Shown: positions 10,701 to 20,500 of the stretch, piece by piece
Position numbering within the stretch: the first letter of the stretch is position 1
How the letters are laid out: each line of letters opens with the position of its first letter
NCBI GenBank assembly: GCA_027577595.1
Contig: JANBRJ010000127.1
Span: forward strand, 1 to 38,349
Reading direction: 5' to 3'
Length of the DNA stretch: 38,349 nucleotides
Origin: Coemansia sp. RSA 487
Lineage: Eukaryota; Kickxellomycota; Kickxellomycetes; Kickxellales; Kickxellaceae
Program-made: the position numbers and the translations under genes
The notes under the pieces: generated by a model
Databases searched by the model: none
Seen by the model: only the letters and a program-made list of their open reading frames with translations
What the model was told of the DNA's origin: nothing

Positions 10701-12012
10701 ACCGGTGTGTGTGCTCCAGAGACTGTGTGTAGTACGTACCATTCGAATTCGACCGGAACAGCGTGCTCGTGGCGCCAGTTGTCGCAGTCAGCACATCGAC
10801 AAAGATCGCATGTTCCGTCGACTCCAGGATTGTGTACGCATCCTCCTCGGCTCCCGGCGGAAGCGGCAAGTGTGACTCGGCCCACGTAACGCCGTCCATC
10901 GACACAAATAGGTCCATCTCCTCCGAGTGTGCGTGGCTGATTGCCGCCAGAACGTAGTTCTTGACAACGCTGACTGCCAGTACGCCGCCACCAGCGCGAT
11001 CACCACCTGTGCCATCGTTGCCTGCCCCAAAGTGTACTGTGCGCTTTGTGCTAAAGAAGTCCTCGGACAAGACCATTTGTACAGTTTTCTGCGTGAACAG
11101 CGAGTCGAGAATGCCGCCAATGTCACTGGATATCGAGCGCTTCCCTGGGTTATCGTGTTCCACAAGTGACGTACCATCGTCTGGATGTGCGGCACGGCGT
11201 TGCGTGTGCTGCCCGACCATGCTGCGTGTGTGCAGTTTGGGAAGCGCCACTGTCGGATGAGTCAAAAGCTGCCGCCTAGTATTGGTGGTTGTGGTGGTGT
11301 TCTTTGATACGACTTCGAGGCAGAAAATGGCTTCCTCGGCCATCGCCTCAAACTCCTTGGTGTGCCTGGCCCAGATGCACTGGACCACTGGTTTGTTCTC
11401 TCCCAGCAGTGCAGTAAGCCCAGCACCCGAGCGGTCGCCCTTTCGGTAGTCGGCCACGGCCTTTTCAAAGCCATCGCGCGTGTAATACGGCTCGTCTGCA
11501 CATACGATGCGTGGCAGCGGCCACCAGCCACCGGTCTCTTCAGTGCACCGCTCAGCGATAAACATGATCCACCCTGTGCGGTCAGCATGGAACGACAGCG
11601 GCCGCTCGCCTGACGATGTCGGCGGCAGGGGCGTACTAAACGCCTGCCATGTTTTGCCCTCGTCGCGCGTCGCCCAATGTTCTGTTTCTGAGGACAGCGC
11701 ATACGCGATCTTGGGCTCGAATGGATGTGCATATAAGCGTGCCGCTTTGCCAGCTGGGATTTCTTCCACTAGTTCCCAATGTGCGCCTGAATCGGCACTC
11801 CGATGCAGCTTGCCATTTGTGCGGTCGATACCCAATAGCTTGGCCGGGTCCTTGAAGTACAAGAGCTTGGAAAGAGGCTCTTTGAAGTACGTGTGTGTTA
11901 TTTTGGGCGCTGAGCCCACGCTCTTTGCAGCGCTGATGGCCACAAAGCAATGCAAAAGAAGCGTAACCGCAATGCAGAGCAATGGGGCGACTCTAGTCAC
12001 CAGTAGCTGCAT
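4723..12012 (-). CDS. VPS10: Vps10/sortilin-type vacuolar sorting receptor with three tandem Vps10 units
   Basis: The product (2,429 residues from the ATG at 12012) has a signal peptide, a huge lumenal part, one transmembrane segment (about residues 2206-2228) and a tail of about 200 residues. The lumenal part contains three Vps10 units. Each has Asp-box turns (S/T-x-D-x-G-x-x-W), the ASNxNGxxxxR and VDxERxxxLxGVxxAN motifs, and a 10CC cysteine module. The units start at roughly residues 35, 826 and 1513, and their cysteine modules at roughly 665, 1374 and 2059. Vps10 cycles between late Golgi and endosome, carrying hydrolases to the vacuole through clathrin adaptors and retromer. The tail has YFRLEDI just after the membrane and an acidic end. 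Yeast Vps10 has two units, so three is unusual. An in-frame ATG at 12084 would add 24 polar residues before the signal peptide, so 12012 is preferred. No introns are needed. Confidence 0.95.
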   Translation of the reverse strand: MQLLVTRVAPLLCIAVTLLLHCFVAISAAKSVGSAPKITHTYFKEPLSKLLYFKDPAKLLGIDRTNGKLHRSADSGAHWELVEEIPAGKAARLYAHPFEPKIAYALSSETEHWATRDEGKTWQAFSTPLPPTSSGERPLSFHADRTGWIMFIAERCTEETGGWWPLPRIVCADEPYYTRDGFEKAVADYRKGDRSGAGLTALLGENKPVVQCIWARHTKEFEAMAEEAIFCLEVVSKNTTTTTNTRRQLLTHPTVALPKLHTRSMVGQHTQRRAAHPDDGTSLVEHDNPGKRSISSDIGGILDSLFTQKTVQMVLSEDFFSTKRTVHFGAGNDGTGGDRAGGGVLAVSVVKNYVLAAISHAHSEEMDLFVSMDGVTWAESHLPLPPGAEEDAYTILESTEHAIFVDVLTATTGATSTLFRSNSNGTYYTQSLEHTHRSSAGVVDFERVQGVQGVVIANQVSNWEKTGGIFHRDKLELRSRISFNDGARWRFLVPPANDAQGKSYRCSKDAQATGECSLHLHSLTSSRARGKIFGEPAASGTVLAVGSVGPKLLKWGECDVFLSRDAGLSWSAVHAGAHHVQLADSGSVLVLLSDNDDGTDEVRYSLDGGDSWQSTSLGKEKVRVSALFVDDDGLSPTVIAVGTAMNRKEQVVVAIDFTDAWGRRCAVNPKDPVANADMESFVLAAHEDNDCVMGHRSEHIRRKPKAQCTLRLDQVLLPRQEDCRCTAHDFECDYNYAPTTADNRKCELVGNEVIPKGQCLHEGDRFQASSGYRLIPGNTCLLDDKGSEQLDRPIDKPCPRVQTPGSGDHNHNNNGDHPAATGSISHHTLALDGDVHVMAFPNTTSYLLMTSAQELYRSDDEGLGWTRIDLARSTGNSKIGKPVYLAEHQYDNKRAFIYTDADTLAFTGDRGASWATVRNLPGAANGLRVRPLVDFNPTHPDWLLFVGGTTCPGCHTEFWASRDNGATWNRFTTHATKCRFAQASEFSSLPEEAIVCTNYKLTSGKDNEQDAQHMHPSPGNYIELLVFPTPFTDTKHYAIDIPDPEHNEIVGFHVYSRFIVAAVVGTDKTLRLFVSDDGRTAHAARFPPGTNIRAEGFTLLPSHAGTILIDVEGAPNTGDPEWGTGWGTLFASNTNGSHFHRVLRHTNRNRLGTVDVERVAGLSGVLVANRVLNADALSRAGVRKELQTVASWDDGRSWHTLRPPAANSAGKPIDCDDCSLNLYSQSSLLSSGAAYGAAAAPGLLIGVGSVGARIGRYADAKTFISTDGGVAWTEIHAAQAQSAVGDHGSLLVLVDDTAPVDTLQYSYDSGATWHTHRFVDTAGVRIVVEELLDGGSMGGGQRITLVGREVTSSGVKDRTAVVTVDFTALHERQCRLDSRDHTNSDFELWTPRWEMDRTGSAAPICSLGVATSYWRRKKSAACYVGNEFDPPETRTRTCECAWQDFECDEGFWLDDYGRCELDGPDPHQPAGCSEGSTYKGRSGYRKIAQSQCTGGDDLAAPIDRICGRAGGIHASATEIDAPVAELVYFGESRHAVLRTEKGSVLVSLNEGGSGQWAALPMPDSSQSNENDGMPRSFSAVVQQPYAGDRAYFVPSAGTVALYTDDAGRTTRPLHLPALPSPLHHPALLFHPEYPDWLIFLAQPRNGGCTSTSDCLVEAFVSRDHGAHWSTMLTPVGAGGCAFVRTDRLTAAQRNLIVCARHPAARDGEGDVLVSADWFRTSDMLVRNATDFAIMGEFLLVSQSADEGRALTLHVSLDGRTATEARFPGNKRTFDAAYTVLEPPEGFEYRDARGRNQKMPGGGVMLHVTTSSQPGREWGTIYASNSNGTYYRRSLELVNRDESGLVDFERIRALEGVAIANVVSNPDAVREKGVPKQLRTMVTVDAGSRWHYLRVSDRTPCTQTAPRTGGCALHLHGYTEVSDPENIYSASGAPGLLMGVGNVGTHLERIGASDTYLSDDGGATWRSVRKGPKWHEFGDHGSLIVVADRIHPVSEVEYSLDRGASWLPLPLPHDAQGVRVEALTTVPDSTSRRFVLHGRRDGSPKGIVVGLDFTGAQPRICVLDEKKQADGSADFELFHSTPIDPQQSDESGCLLGRKAQYYRRKPDRACYIGNEFEPVRYISETCECTVRDYECNHNFVRKSTGDDDPWGQCVLVEGMKAPRTNCTNAEQEYFVIESAYRKIPQSICQGGMVLDKATEVWCPGRARTVALLWALVLPVVCLGLAYVAYNWWRDRYPYFRLEDIGAAVRPAIYSAARLPNANSGLLKQIEPVFFGALSTAGAVASATKEGFLWGLDRAAPYLPSRVQRWSYEHPPRWGTLLRAADGRPRNEVRRGEGSSRFTYRPLRTSESGPHLFSAESHGLDVNDSASDIDEYDAVESGFNHFLEEENLGSNALANSHIGAGEDDARPVDRQILFANTELSDDETNQD

Positions 12013-12585
12013 GCTTTCAATGGTTCTTTTTCGTTTTACTGTGTTGTTATTGTTGTGGAATGAAATGAAAATAAATGAAAACAAGAGATGGTAAAAGAGG
12101 TAAATCTACAAGAAAGGTATACAAAAGAGTCAAAAAGGATATAAAAATCAGTGACGAAACACAAAAAGAGCTACAGAAAGATGCCAAGAGCTCAGCAATT
12201 AAAAGGTCTGCTGGCTTCTCTTTCTGAACCCCGAAGAGCCTAGACATGAAAAGAAAAACCTTTGTAAGGCAGAGGAACCCATTTTCCATGTTTCCTGCTG
12301 CCGTGTTATATCGTTATATTATGTGCGCGTGCATTGATCTGAATAATAAGCTCGCTTGTATCTGAGAGCATTCCACCACAAAAAATTTTAAGCAAGGAGG
12401 GAAAGCCATTGTGAGTGCTCACTGGTAAAAAAGCGTACATATTTTGGATCCAGTGGGAAGAAGTGGTGATGCTGCGTGTGTGCAGAGTGCAAAAAGCTGC
12501 GATCAAGATTGTTGGCTGGGAAAATAAGCAGGGGTGACGATTGAATAAGGAGCACACCGTTTGAGCTGGGGTGTGCGTTTCTGCG

Positions 12586-12593
12586 TTTTTATA
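12586..12593 (-). promoter_or_regulatory. Candidate TATA box for VPS10
   Basis: TATAAAAA is read on the minus strand, about 575 bp upstream of the VPS10 ATG. A long or spliced leader would be needed, so the assignment is tentative. Confidence 0.35.
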
Positions 12594-12926
12594 CCATGGA
12601 TAGCACAAAAATAATGGCTGCAAACCCCGGAAAATGGCAAATGTTTGTCTTTTCGCTTATTTATTTTATATTGCAGGAACTTTGAAGAGTGGACATGATA
12701 AAATACCCAGAATGATCTAGCAATGAAACAGCAACGACAGCGAGAAGAATGGCTCCGTTACTTAAACAAGTATATTTTCCACCGCATTTTATAGGCGCTA
12801 ATATTTAAACATCTTGCGTTGTAAACATATACTTTACTTGTGCTGGCTAGGAAACTGGCGTTGGCACACTGCAACGAAAGCAACAGTATTTTTAATATAT
12901 AGATTTCTCGTTTACTAGTTCCTAGC

Positions 12927-13193
12927 ATGCTAAAAAAACCTAAAACTATCAAGGAAGTATTGTCGATTTTTGAAACAGATTGTATTGTGGATGTGCTAAA
13001 GCGGTTATACGTGATTGAAACCACAAATAATTCATGTTTCTCATTAGAAAACGACATAAACTATATTAACCACATAACACCAAAAACCACAACAGCCAGA
13101 TTGATGTGGTTTTATGTGAAATCACAAAATATTTTTGTAGTGATTGGCATGTATGTAAGCCTATTGCGGTATTTTAAGGAGCTAGATTTGTAA
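12927..13193 (+). CDS. Doubtful small open frame, 88 codons
   Basis: This ATG-initiated frame lies in AT-rich DNA and has a TATA-like stretch (AATATATAG) about 30 bp upstream. The product would be rich in Ile, Asn, Lys and Thr, with no domain, signal peptide or clear membrane segment. Its base use is unlike that of the surrounding genes, which favour G or C at third positions. An equally long frame on the opposite strand overlaps it. It is most likely chance, and is listed only because a start, stop and TATA-like site all exist. Confidence 0.15.
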   Translation: MLKKPKTIKEVLSIFETDCIVDVLKRLYVIETTNNSCFSLENDINYINHITPKTTTARLMWFYVKSQNIFVVIGMYVSLLRYFKELDL

Positions 13194-13249
13194 GCTCGCA
13201 CGTTCGCCGAGTATGACGCTAATGGTGTTTTTTTTAATTCTGCTCCTTT

Positions 13250-13256
13250 TATAAAG
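13250..13256 (+). promoter_or_regulatory. TATA box of the sepiapterin reductase-like gene
   Basis: TATAAAG lies 131 bp upstream of the ATG at 13381, a distance like that of the TATA box of the small secreted-protein gene. Confidence 0.6.
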
Positions 13257-13380
13257 ACAGTGTACTACTGGCAGCAGTTATCTGCGCGTTTTAGCTCTCC
13301 CTCTTTTCTACTCTTCAAAAAAGTAGCAATTTTCCATCTTTTCGTTTTTCTTGCAGACACTACTTCTACAGACACTAGAA

Positions 13381-14235
13381 ATGGCAACAACTGAGCCACA
13401 GCACGTCTTTATCATTACTGGTGCCAATCGCGGTCTTGGTCGTGCCATCGCCAAGACTGTTGCTGATCGATCCGAGAGCGCTGGTGAGTCCCGACACCTC
13501 CTGCTTGTGGGTCGCAACCGACAGGCGTTGGAAGCAGCGGGTGCCGAGGTCGTCAACTCACGTACGCGCGTATACATCGCAGGCGATGTGGATTTTGCCC
13601 AGCCGCCACGCAAAACCACTGAGCGTGTGCTAGCTAGTCTCGAGCAGATCGTTGCAAATTTGCCAGCCCATGTGCGTATCCGGCTGACGCTTGTGCAGAA
13701 TGCAGGGACTCTGGGCGACTTGAGCAAGACTGTGGACCAGTATGACGATGACGAAATAGCTTCATACACGGTACTGAATTTTGTGTCCTTTGGGGCGCTG
13801 ACTTCCAAGTTCCTGGCATACAGCAAAGGTCTAGAAGCCGAGCGCATCACCGTGGTCAATCTGACGTCGCTTCTGGCCGTCGCTGCGTTTGCAAACTGGG
13901 GGCTGTACGCGGCACTCAAGGCCGCACGCGACCAGCTGCTCAAGGTCGTTGCTGTCGAGCATACAAATGATGCGCGGGTCAAGACGCTCAGCTACGCACC
14001 GGGACCACTGGACAGCGACATGCAAGCCGATGTGCGTGCCAACATAGGTGATGAGGCTCAGAAAGCAACGTATACGCAGATGCATCGTGAGAAAAAGCTC
14101 GTCAGCCCTGGTGCTACTGCGCACGTGCTATGTGACCTGCTCGACGCCTGGGACTTTGAGAGCGGCGCACACATCGACATCTATGATATCGTGGCTCCAC
14201 CCTCGCCTGCTGGCATCAGTGGCTCCACCTCTTAG
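13381..14235 (+). CDS. Sepiapterin reductase-like short-chain dehydrogenase
   Basis: The 284-residue enzyme has a Rossmann fold with the cofactor motif TGANRGLG (residues 13-20), NAG (107-109) and a catalytic Ser163-Tyr176-Lys180 set within LTSLLA and YAALKAARD. The combination NAGTLGD, YAALKAARDQL and YAPGPLDSDM is characteristic of sepiapterin reductase, the NADPH enzyme of the last step of tetrahydrobiopterin synthesis. Yeast Irc24/benzil reductase-type enzymes share part of this signature, so a general carbonyl reductase role is the main alternative. The family is usually about 260 residues long, which fits. The ATG at 13381 has a good context (GAAATGG), and the in-frame triplets before it hold no ATG. 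A pyrimidine tract ending in TTGCAG (about 13341-13356) just upstream could be a leader splice acceptor. The next gene follows on the same strand after 271 bp. Confidence 0.88.
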   Translation: MATTEPQHVFIITGANRGLGRAIAKTVADRSESAGESRHLLLVGRNRQALEAAGAEVVNSRTRVYIAGDVDFAQPPRKTTERVLASLEQIVANLPAHVRIRLTLVQNAGTLGDLSKTVDQYDDDEIASYTVLNFVSFGALTSKFLAYSKGLEAERITVVNLTSLLAVAAFANWGLYAALKAARDQLLKVVAVEHTNDARVKTLSYAPGPLDSDMQADVRANIGDEAQKATYTQMHREKKLVSPGATAHVLCDLLDAWDFESGAHIDIYDIVAPPSPAGISGSTS

Positions 14236-14506
14236 AAGAAGAGGTAAGAGTGTTGTTGGCTGAGCATGGGTCGCATCGCAGCCTAGTTCTAAGTGGAGTA
14301 GTGGATGCATTTCTGAGTACAAGCACACTATTTTCTCTGCTCTTTTTCTTTTCCTTTTGTTTTTTTCCTTGTCTTTTCAAAGCCTGTTTTATCCTCACTA
14401 TTTCACATTTGCGTAAATGCAACCACACAGCCAGTCTGAATTTCCTCCATTTACATAGAAAGCACAAGCATTTTACACAGAATTAACGCAGGCACCCGCA
14501 TTTTGC
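14236..14506 (+). other. Spacer between the SDR and multi-START genes
   Basis: This 271-bp spacer contains a strong T/C-rich tract (about 14329-14380) of the kind common in fungal core promoters. No TATA box was seen on the plus strand. Confidence 0.5.
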
Positions 14507-17500
14507 ATGGACGTCGCGGACCTCGACCTTGGCCAGTACGTGTGCCAGCCCAAGCAATGGCATTTCCTTTGGCGCTTCAATGCGCATTACAGAGAAAGAT
14601 AGAAAAATACCTACAAAGCTTCTAATTCACGCTAGCGTCTTTGCATTAATCGTAATGGTTCATAATTTGTAGGCTGCGCGAGCGGCAGGTCAAGGTGCTT
14701 TCGCGCGCACTCAGTCAGTTTGTATCGCTAAAGTCCTCGCCGGAGGGCTGGCAGCCCGTAGCACTGGACAACAGGCTTGCACAGACCGCAAGCATGGGTG
14801 GTGACGTCGACGTCCACATTGGCAAGAAGCCATTGCCTGCACCAACTGCAGCCGCAGCCGCAACTGCAACCACGACATCAGCATCAGCATCAGCAGCAGC
14901 AGCATCAGCATCAGCATCAGTATCAGCAGCAGCAGTCGGCGATGCTAGTATCATCGGCGGTGATGTGTATCGGATGACAGCGTCGATTCCGCTTGACCCA
15001 GATGTCAGCAAGGACACGCAGGGCCCATTCTCTGCTTACCTCTCCGAGCTGCGCGATTGGCAGGCGGTGCTCGAATGCCCGGGCTTGCGAAGCATGTGGA
15101 ACTACTACATCCGGTCGTGCAGCACGCTGGAAATGCTGGATGCGCACACCAGCATTACGCGCGCGGAGCTGCGTAGCCCCATTCCCGGACAGTCCAAAGA
15201 GTTTGCGCACCAGCGCGACATGATGATGGTCGAGACTTCGTTGGTCGACCCAACAACTGTAGTATACGTCTCGACATCTTTGCCAACGACAGAAGATGAT
15301 CCGGTGTACCTGCGCGAGCGTGCGCCATTTAAGCGCGCACACTCTGCGCTGTGGGCCTGGTGTGTGGAAATCGTCACACCGCCCATCGACGCTATCCCGC
15401 AGGCCGCCCATGCGATGGCGCCAGGATTCGGCGCCAGCCAGCAGCTGCTGCGGGCCACAGCCGCAGCATCGTCTCGTGCCAAACCGCGCGTCTGCGTCCA
15501 GGTCACTTGTTTCCTACACCTTGATCTGAACTCATCGTGGAAGTCGAACAATGCTTTGGCGTGCCGTGCTGCTGCAAATCTGATCCCCTCGCTCGTGGCG
15601 CATCTGCGGCTACACGGCGTCCCGCCACGCATAGCAAGGATCGGCCCGTCTATCGCGGTCGATAGAAGCGAGTGGCATCGGCCCGCAGGGGATACGCCCG
15701 TGTGGGAGGTATCGTACTCGGTTATGTGCACACCGTACGCGATGGATGTTCCTGGTAGCAGCAAAGGGCGATGCCACGAATCGTCGGATGCTGCTCGGTT
15801 GCCGCCACCTCTGCTGCAGAGCCGAAGCAGCGCAATGTCGGTTGGCCAGCCGATCATTGCCAGCATCCTCGATCTGGAGACAGCTTCATCTGGAGTGGGC
15901 AACGGCAGAGAATCGCTTGCTCCACGTGGTGCTGCATCGTCTTTGCATACGCGCAAAGTTTCAACGCTGACGTCGTATCTGTCTAGCTCGTTCCAACGAC
16001 GACAGGGCGAGGTCTCCTCGGCATTTGGGACACACGCAGGCGGGATCGTGCGTGACGGCGAAGAGATATCGCTCGTTGTGACGCGGGCGCGGCTCGGAAG
16101 CTGCGTGCTTGAATTTGTCGTGGATGCGTCCAAATGGCACAATGAAGGCCAGGCGGTCGACATAGCGCTGACTCTGTCTGGGTTCTCTAGCGCCGAACAG
16201 CTGTTTACATCGATTTCTGAGATGCAAGCAGCCGCGCCCGAGCTGTTTACGGAATCGCAGCTGCGACTCACGCACGATGATGTTGCGGCAATGATGACGC
16301 CCAAGAAAACAGAAGGAGGTGTATATAAACGTCACTCGCATCACCACCACAACCCTCGGAAGCAGCATCAGCATCAGCAGCAGCAGCAGCAGAAGGTAAT
16401 TGCAGAGCTTGCCGCCATGCAGCTTGTGCGTTGTTTTTCGCTTCCATCGCACAAAAACACACGGCTTCGGTACCTTGTACGTATACTGAACCCACCATCG
16501 ACTGACGAGCGTTTGAGTGCTGGCCATGAGCGCCTTCAGCCAGAAATCGAGGAGAGCAATGGATCAACAAAGCAGTCATTGGACGGCGAGTCTGTTGATA
16601 GGACATACCGCGTCGCTGTTGTTGTGCAGAAAGGCGCCATCGATGACAGTATCAATAACAGCAACAGCAGAGCCACCGGGCTTGTTGTTAACGGATTCTG
16701 CGCCGAAGTGATGCCATTTACGCTTGACCCCCCTACATATTCTGCGCTGAAGCCCAGGACCAGAGCCAGCAGCAATGATGAAAGAATGCTGCACAAGCGG
16801 GCCAGCACACCGGCACCGCGACTGGCAGTGCCTGAACGCAGCAGCGCCCCGCGACTGGAATCTGCAGTTGCAGAAATGACACCAGATGTATATACAGGCG
16901 ATACGACTGACGAGTGTATTGCAGCGCCTGCGATGGAGCTAGAGGATGAGGAGGGGGAGGATATCGAAGGCACACATAGCACTATGGAGATGAACAACAA
17001 TGGCCTGCAAGCGATCAACAGAGAATCAGCCAATGCATCAGCTGGTGCTGAGGATATGGCTGATATTTGCGATATCCCACTTGCGCGGCTTCGGCATGTG
17101 AGCAGGGTGCCTGCAGGTAACTGGATCTCGTTTGGCACCTCGGCTGCAGGGGGGATTGCTATTTCTAGAACAGATGTACGTGCTGGGAAAGAACAGCCTG
17201 TTCTTCGACCTCGACAACAGCAACAGCAGAACCGAGTGCGACTCGGCGATAGCGACAGCGATGCCAACGATACTGCAGGCAGCAGTGTAAGTCTGGCTAT
17301 CGTTGCCGACAGGGGTTCCATTAGCGGCACGGTTTTGCGGGCTGAGGCTTTGGTTGAGGGGTGGACGATATTCGATGTCTTCAGCGTCCTTTGTATCGGT
17401 AATGGACCACAAGAGCACCCAGTGTCTGGGCTGTGGAGTGCTTCGCAGATACTCGAGCAGCTTGCGTCGAACGCCGAGCTGCACCACCGCAAGACATCGG

Positions 17501-20500
17501 GGACATGGGCTACAGCGGCACGCGACGCCGTGGTGTGTCGAGTATGGACGACCAGCAGTCGCAGCAACAGAATCGATGTAGCCGAGTGCTCGGTTGATGA
17601 GTTTGCCAAAAGAACGCAGGACATGCCTGACACAACAAACGCGGTGCGCGCAGAATTGGGGCTATCTGCATGGCGGCTGGAGAAATCCAAGCTGCCGCCA
17701 GTGCAAGAAGGCACCGGTGACCAGCCAAGCCAGCAGGGATATGATGGCACAAGAGACCACGAGAGACGTAGCGGGGATGTGGTGGCTTCTGCGTCGGCTG
17801 GGACAAGACTGCGCAGCACATCAACCACCGGGTCGCCTGCGATTGATGCAGAATTTGAGAACCAGCGGCGCAAGCAGAACGTTGTCAAGATTACACATTA
17901 TCTCAGATACAACCCGCGTGGGTGGCTCAGCCCCGATGGTGCAACAGCGGCTGCTGCTGGTGACGATATGGCAGCCGGCTTCAGACGCATGGGCGCAGCA
18001 CTTGGGCTTAGTCCATCCTCGCAGCCAGAACAGCAGCAGCAGCAGCAGCAGCAGCAGCCAAACGTGCAAAGCATGCATGATGAATCGGCGGTGTTCCAGA
18101 CGATGCTGCTGCCAATGCTGAAGGATGCGGTTTGCAGTGACATCACCCGTGTTGTACAGCATCTGGACCAGCATGGCGCGCGTCCGGCAGTGGTGTGGTC
18201 GCGGAATGCCAGCGTAGTAAGCACGGACGCTACAAGTGACGGCGTGCAGGTGCGGTACCGGCTAGCGGGGTGGGGTGCGACAGGGTCAAGCAGGCCGTCA
18301 GTGGCTGAGACGCTGGAGCAGAACGAATTCGTCGAGATCGAAGTGCGCATCGAGCACCGCGTCTGGGCGCACGGACACCGCACCGGCGGAGCGGCGGAGC
18401 GCATGTCGCCTGCATCGATCGAGATAACAGCGGAGCCGTTCTATGAGACATCCGCGGTTGCATGCTATGTTGACCCAGAGTCTGATCCGCATGCAACTCG
18501 GGTGCGCATCAGCCACCACCGGTCGCAGCTGCTGCCTCGTGTTGAGGAGTCCGACGGCGGCATATTCATGGCCTGGCCAACTGTGCGGCTGGCAGTGAAT
18601 CGGCGTGTAGACGACGCAAAGAAGACGCCATTGTCGACGTCGTCGCTAGTGCTGCCTGCTGCCATGTCGCCATCTTCCAAGCGCACTGCTTCTTCGCCCA
18701 TCGCGCCATGGTCGGTGCCGCCACGGATGTCGGTGAATTTGGTCGATGCACGCGTGAGGTACTTGCGCAGGGACAGCACGGGGCATGCGTTCTATGCACG
18801 CTGCCAGTCTGTGGCGCGCAGGGACGCCGCACGCCTGGTGTGTGGCCCACCGCGTGCGGGCGAACTGTTTATGGAGCGACTGCTCGATCCCGTTCCGCAG
18901 CAGCCAGGCGCATCTGCGGCTACAGCCCCCGTGCAGGCAGTCAGCAGCGACAGTAGCGGAGATGGCGACGATGGTAGCTGTGTGGATGGCGATGCCTCGC
19001 GCATCGCAATAGAAAAGTACTCTGTGCACGGAACCGGCCACCATCGGGTGGCAACGCCCAACCAGTTTGCCAGCGTTATGTCCGGCGTGTTTGCACGGAT
19101 CCGGCATGAGCTCGAGCTGGCTGATCCGCAATCTGCGCGCAGTCGCTGGGATAATGTGCGGCGCCAGCAGCGAGATTCAGACAAGTGCAACGGCGACAGC
19201 GATGCCCGATCAGTCGCGTCATTGGTGACGGCAATCGCTGACGAGGGGTGGTGGAGCGTGCGTGGCCAGCCCGGCGGCGAACATGCCGCTACGTACCAGC
19301 GCGTTGTCGATGGGCTTCACAACGAGATTCCAGTCACCGTGGTCGTCGATGTGCTGCAGGGCGTCAGCGCAGCAACAGTGGCCCGGCTGCTGGAGCAGCC
19401 ATGGGAGCACGCGGACTGGGACACGATTCTGTTTGATGGACGCAAGCGGCGCGAGATTGAGTATGTTCCAGGCACGGCTGGCGGCGTTGGCGTGTGCTAT
19501 TCGTCCGTGCATGTGCCATTGCTCTGCGACCGGCGCGATGCACTAACCGTGCGAGCGACAGAGCGGGCGGCGTTCCTGCCAACGCGCCGACGGCTGCGCA
19601 ACTGGGAAGCGTCCCATTGCGCACGCTCGGCGGCGCCATCCGGACTGGCGGGCGTGGCAGCGGGGTGCGGCAACAGCGCTGCTGCGCTAGGCGACTGCCA
19701 CGACCCGACGTTCACTCTGGTCGAGGCAAGCATCCCGGGGTCGCAGCCGCTGTCGACCGCTGTGCGGGCAAACGTAGCGCTGTACGCCGTGCGCGTCGAC
19801 CCCATTGACGCATTCGAGCGTGTTGTTGGAGGGCGGCCGCTGGCGCTCCCGTCGTGCCGCATAACCATAGCGTGCTGCGTTGATCTGGCTGGCGCCATGC
19901 CGCTACCGCTACGCCGCGCAGCCTCTGCACGAATCCCTGGGCAGCACATTGCGCAGATGCGCGCGCGCCTACTGCAGCCTCATGCTCCGTCACCGCTGTG
20001 GCCTCTGCTCGAGGCGCCCTCGCGTTGCCGCCGCGTGTTGCCGCGCTGGGCCGGTTCAAGCGGCGACAGCACTGTTGCGGCTGAGGTGAGCGAGCAAGTC
20101 GTCGACGGCCAGCGCTTGGCATTCCACACGACGCTTGACGGGCTGCGGGTCGTGCACGAAGCAGTCGTCAACAAAGACAGCAGAAAAAGCGCAAGCTACG
20201 TATCTGTTGTTGTGCTGCCTGGCGCGCACCTGCATGGATCGGCGGAGGCCAAAGCGTTTGCCGATGCTGATTTCCATCTCTGCAGCTTACGCAAAGACGG
20301 CGATGCTTCGGACTCCGAAACTTTCCCACCCCTGCACAATGCTGGCGCAAATGGTGATGCAGCATTATCGCTGTCCGCATGGTCTCTGTGTCTTATCCCG
20401 GTCGTTTCCGATGTTGTCATTGACAGCGCCACCAGCTGCTTCCCGCATGGCTTTGACATTAATGTGAGCACAAGCTTGGCAGCGTCGGAAAATTCGCAGC

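Larger units (their letters stand above)
12085..13249. other. AT-rich divergent intergenic region between VPS10 and the SDR gene
   Basis: This 1.2-kb spacer holds the VPS10 promoter (TATA on the minus strand at 12586-12593) and the upstream region of the SDR gene. Pyrimidine-rich stretches ending in AG on the minus strand near 12100-12110 would allow a 5' UTR intron in VPS10. Short open frames exist on both strands (for example 12927-13193 plus), but their AT-driven composition gives no convincing protein. No RNA gene or repeat was seen. Confidence 0.5.

Noticed and set aside
12306-12623. Minus-strand frame of 105 codons upstream of VPS10
   Set aside because: It overlaps the candidate VPS10 TATA box and leader; the composition is not coding-like and no family was recognised.
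15105-17888. Minus-strand open frames of about 400-450 codons antisense to the multi-START gene
   Set aside because: Their products are Ser-, Ala- and Cys-rich mirror translations of a real coding strand with START motifs, and they contain no domain of their own.
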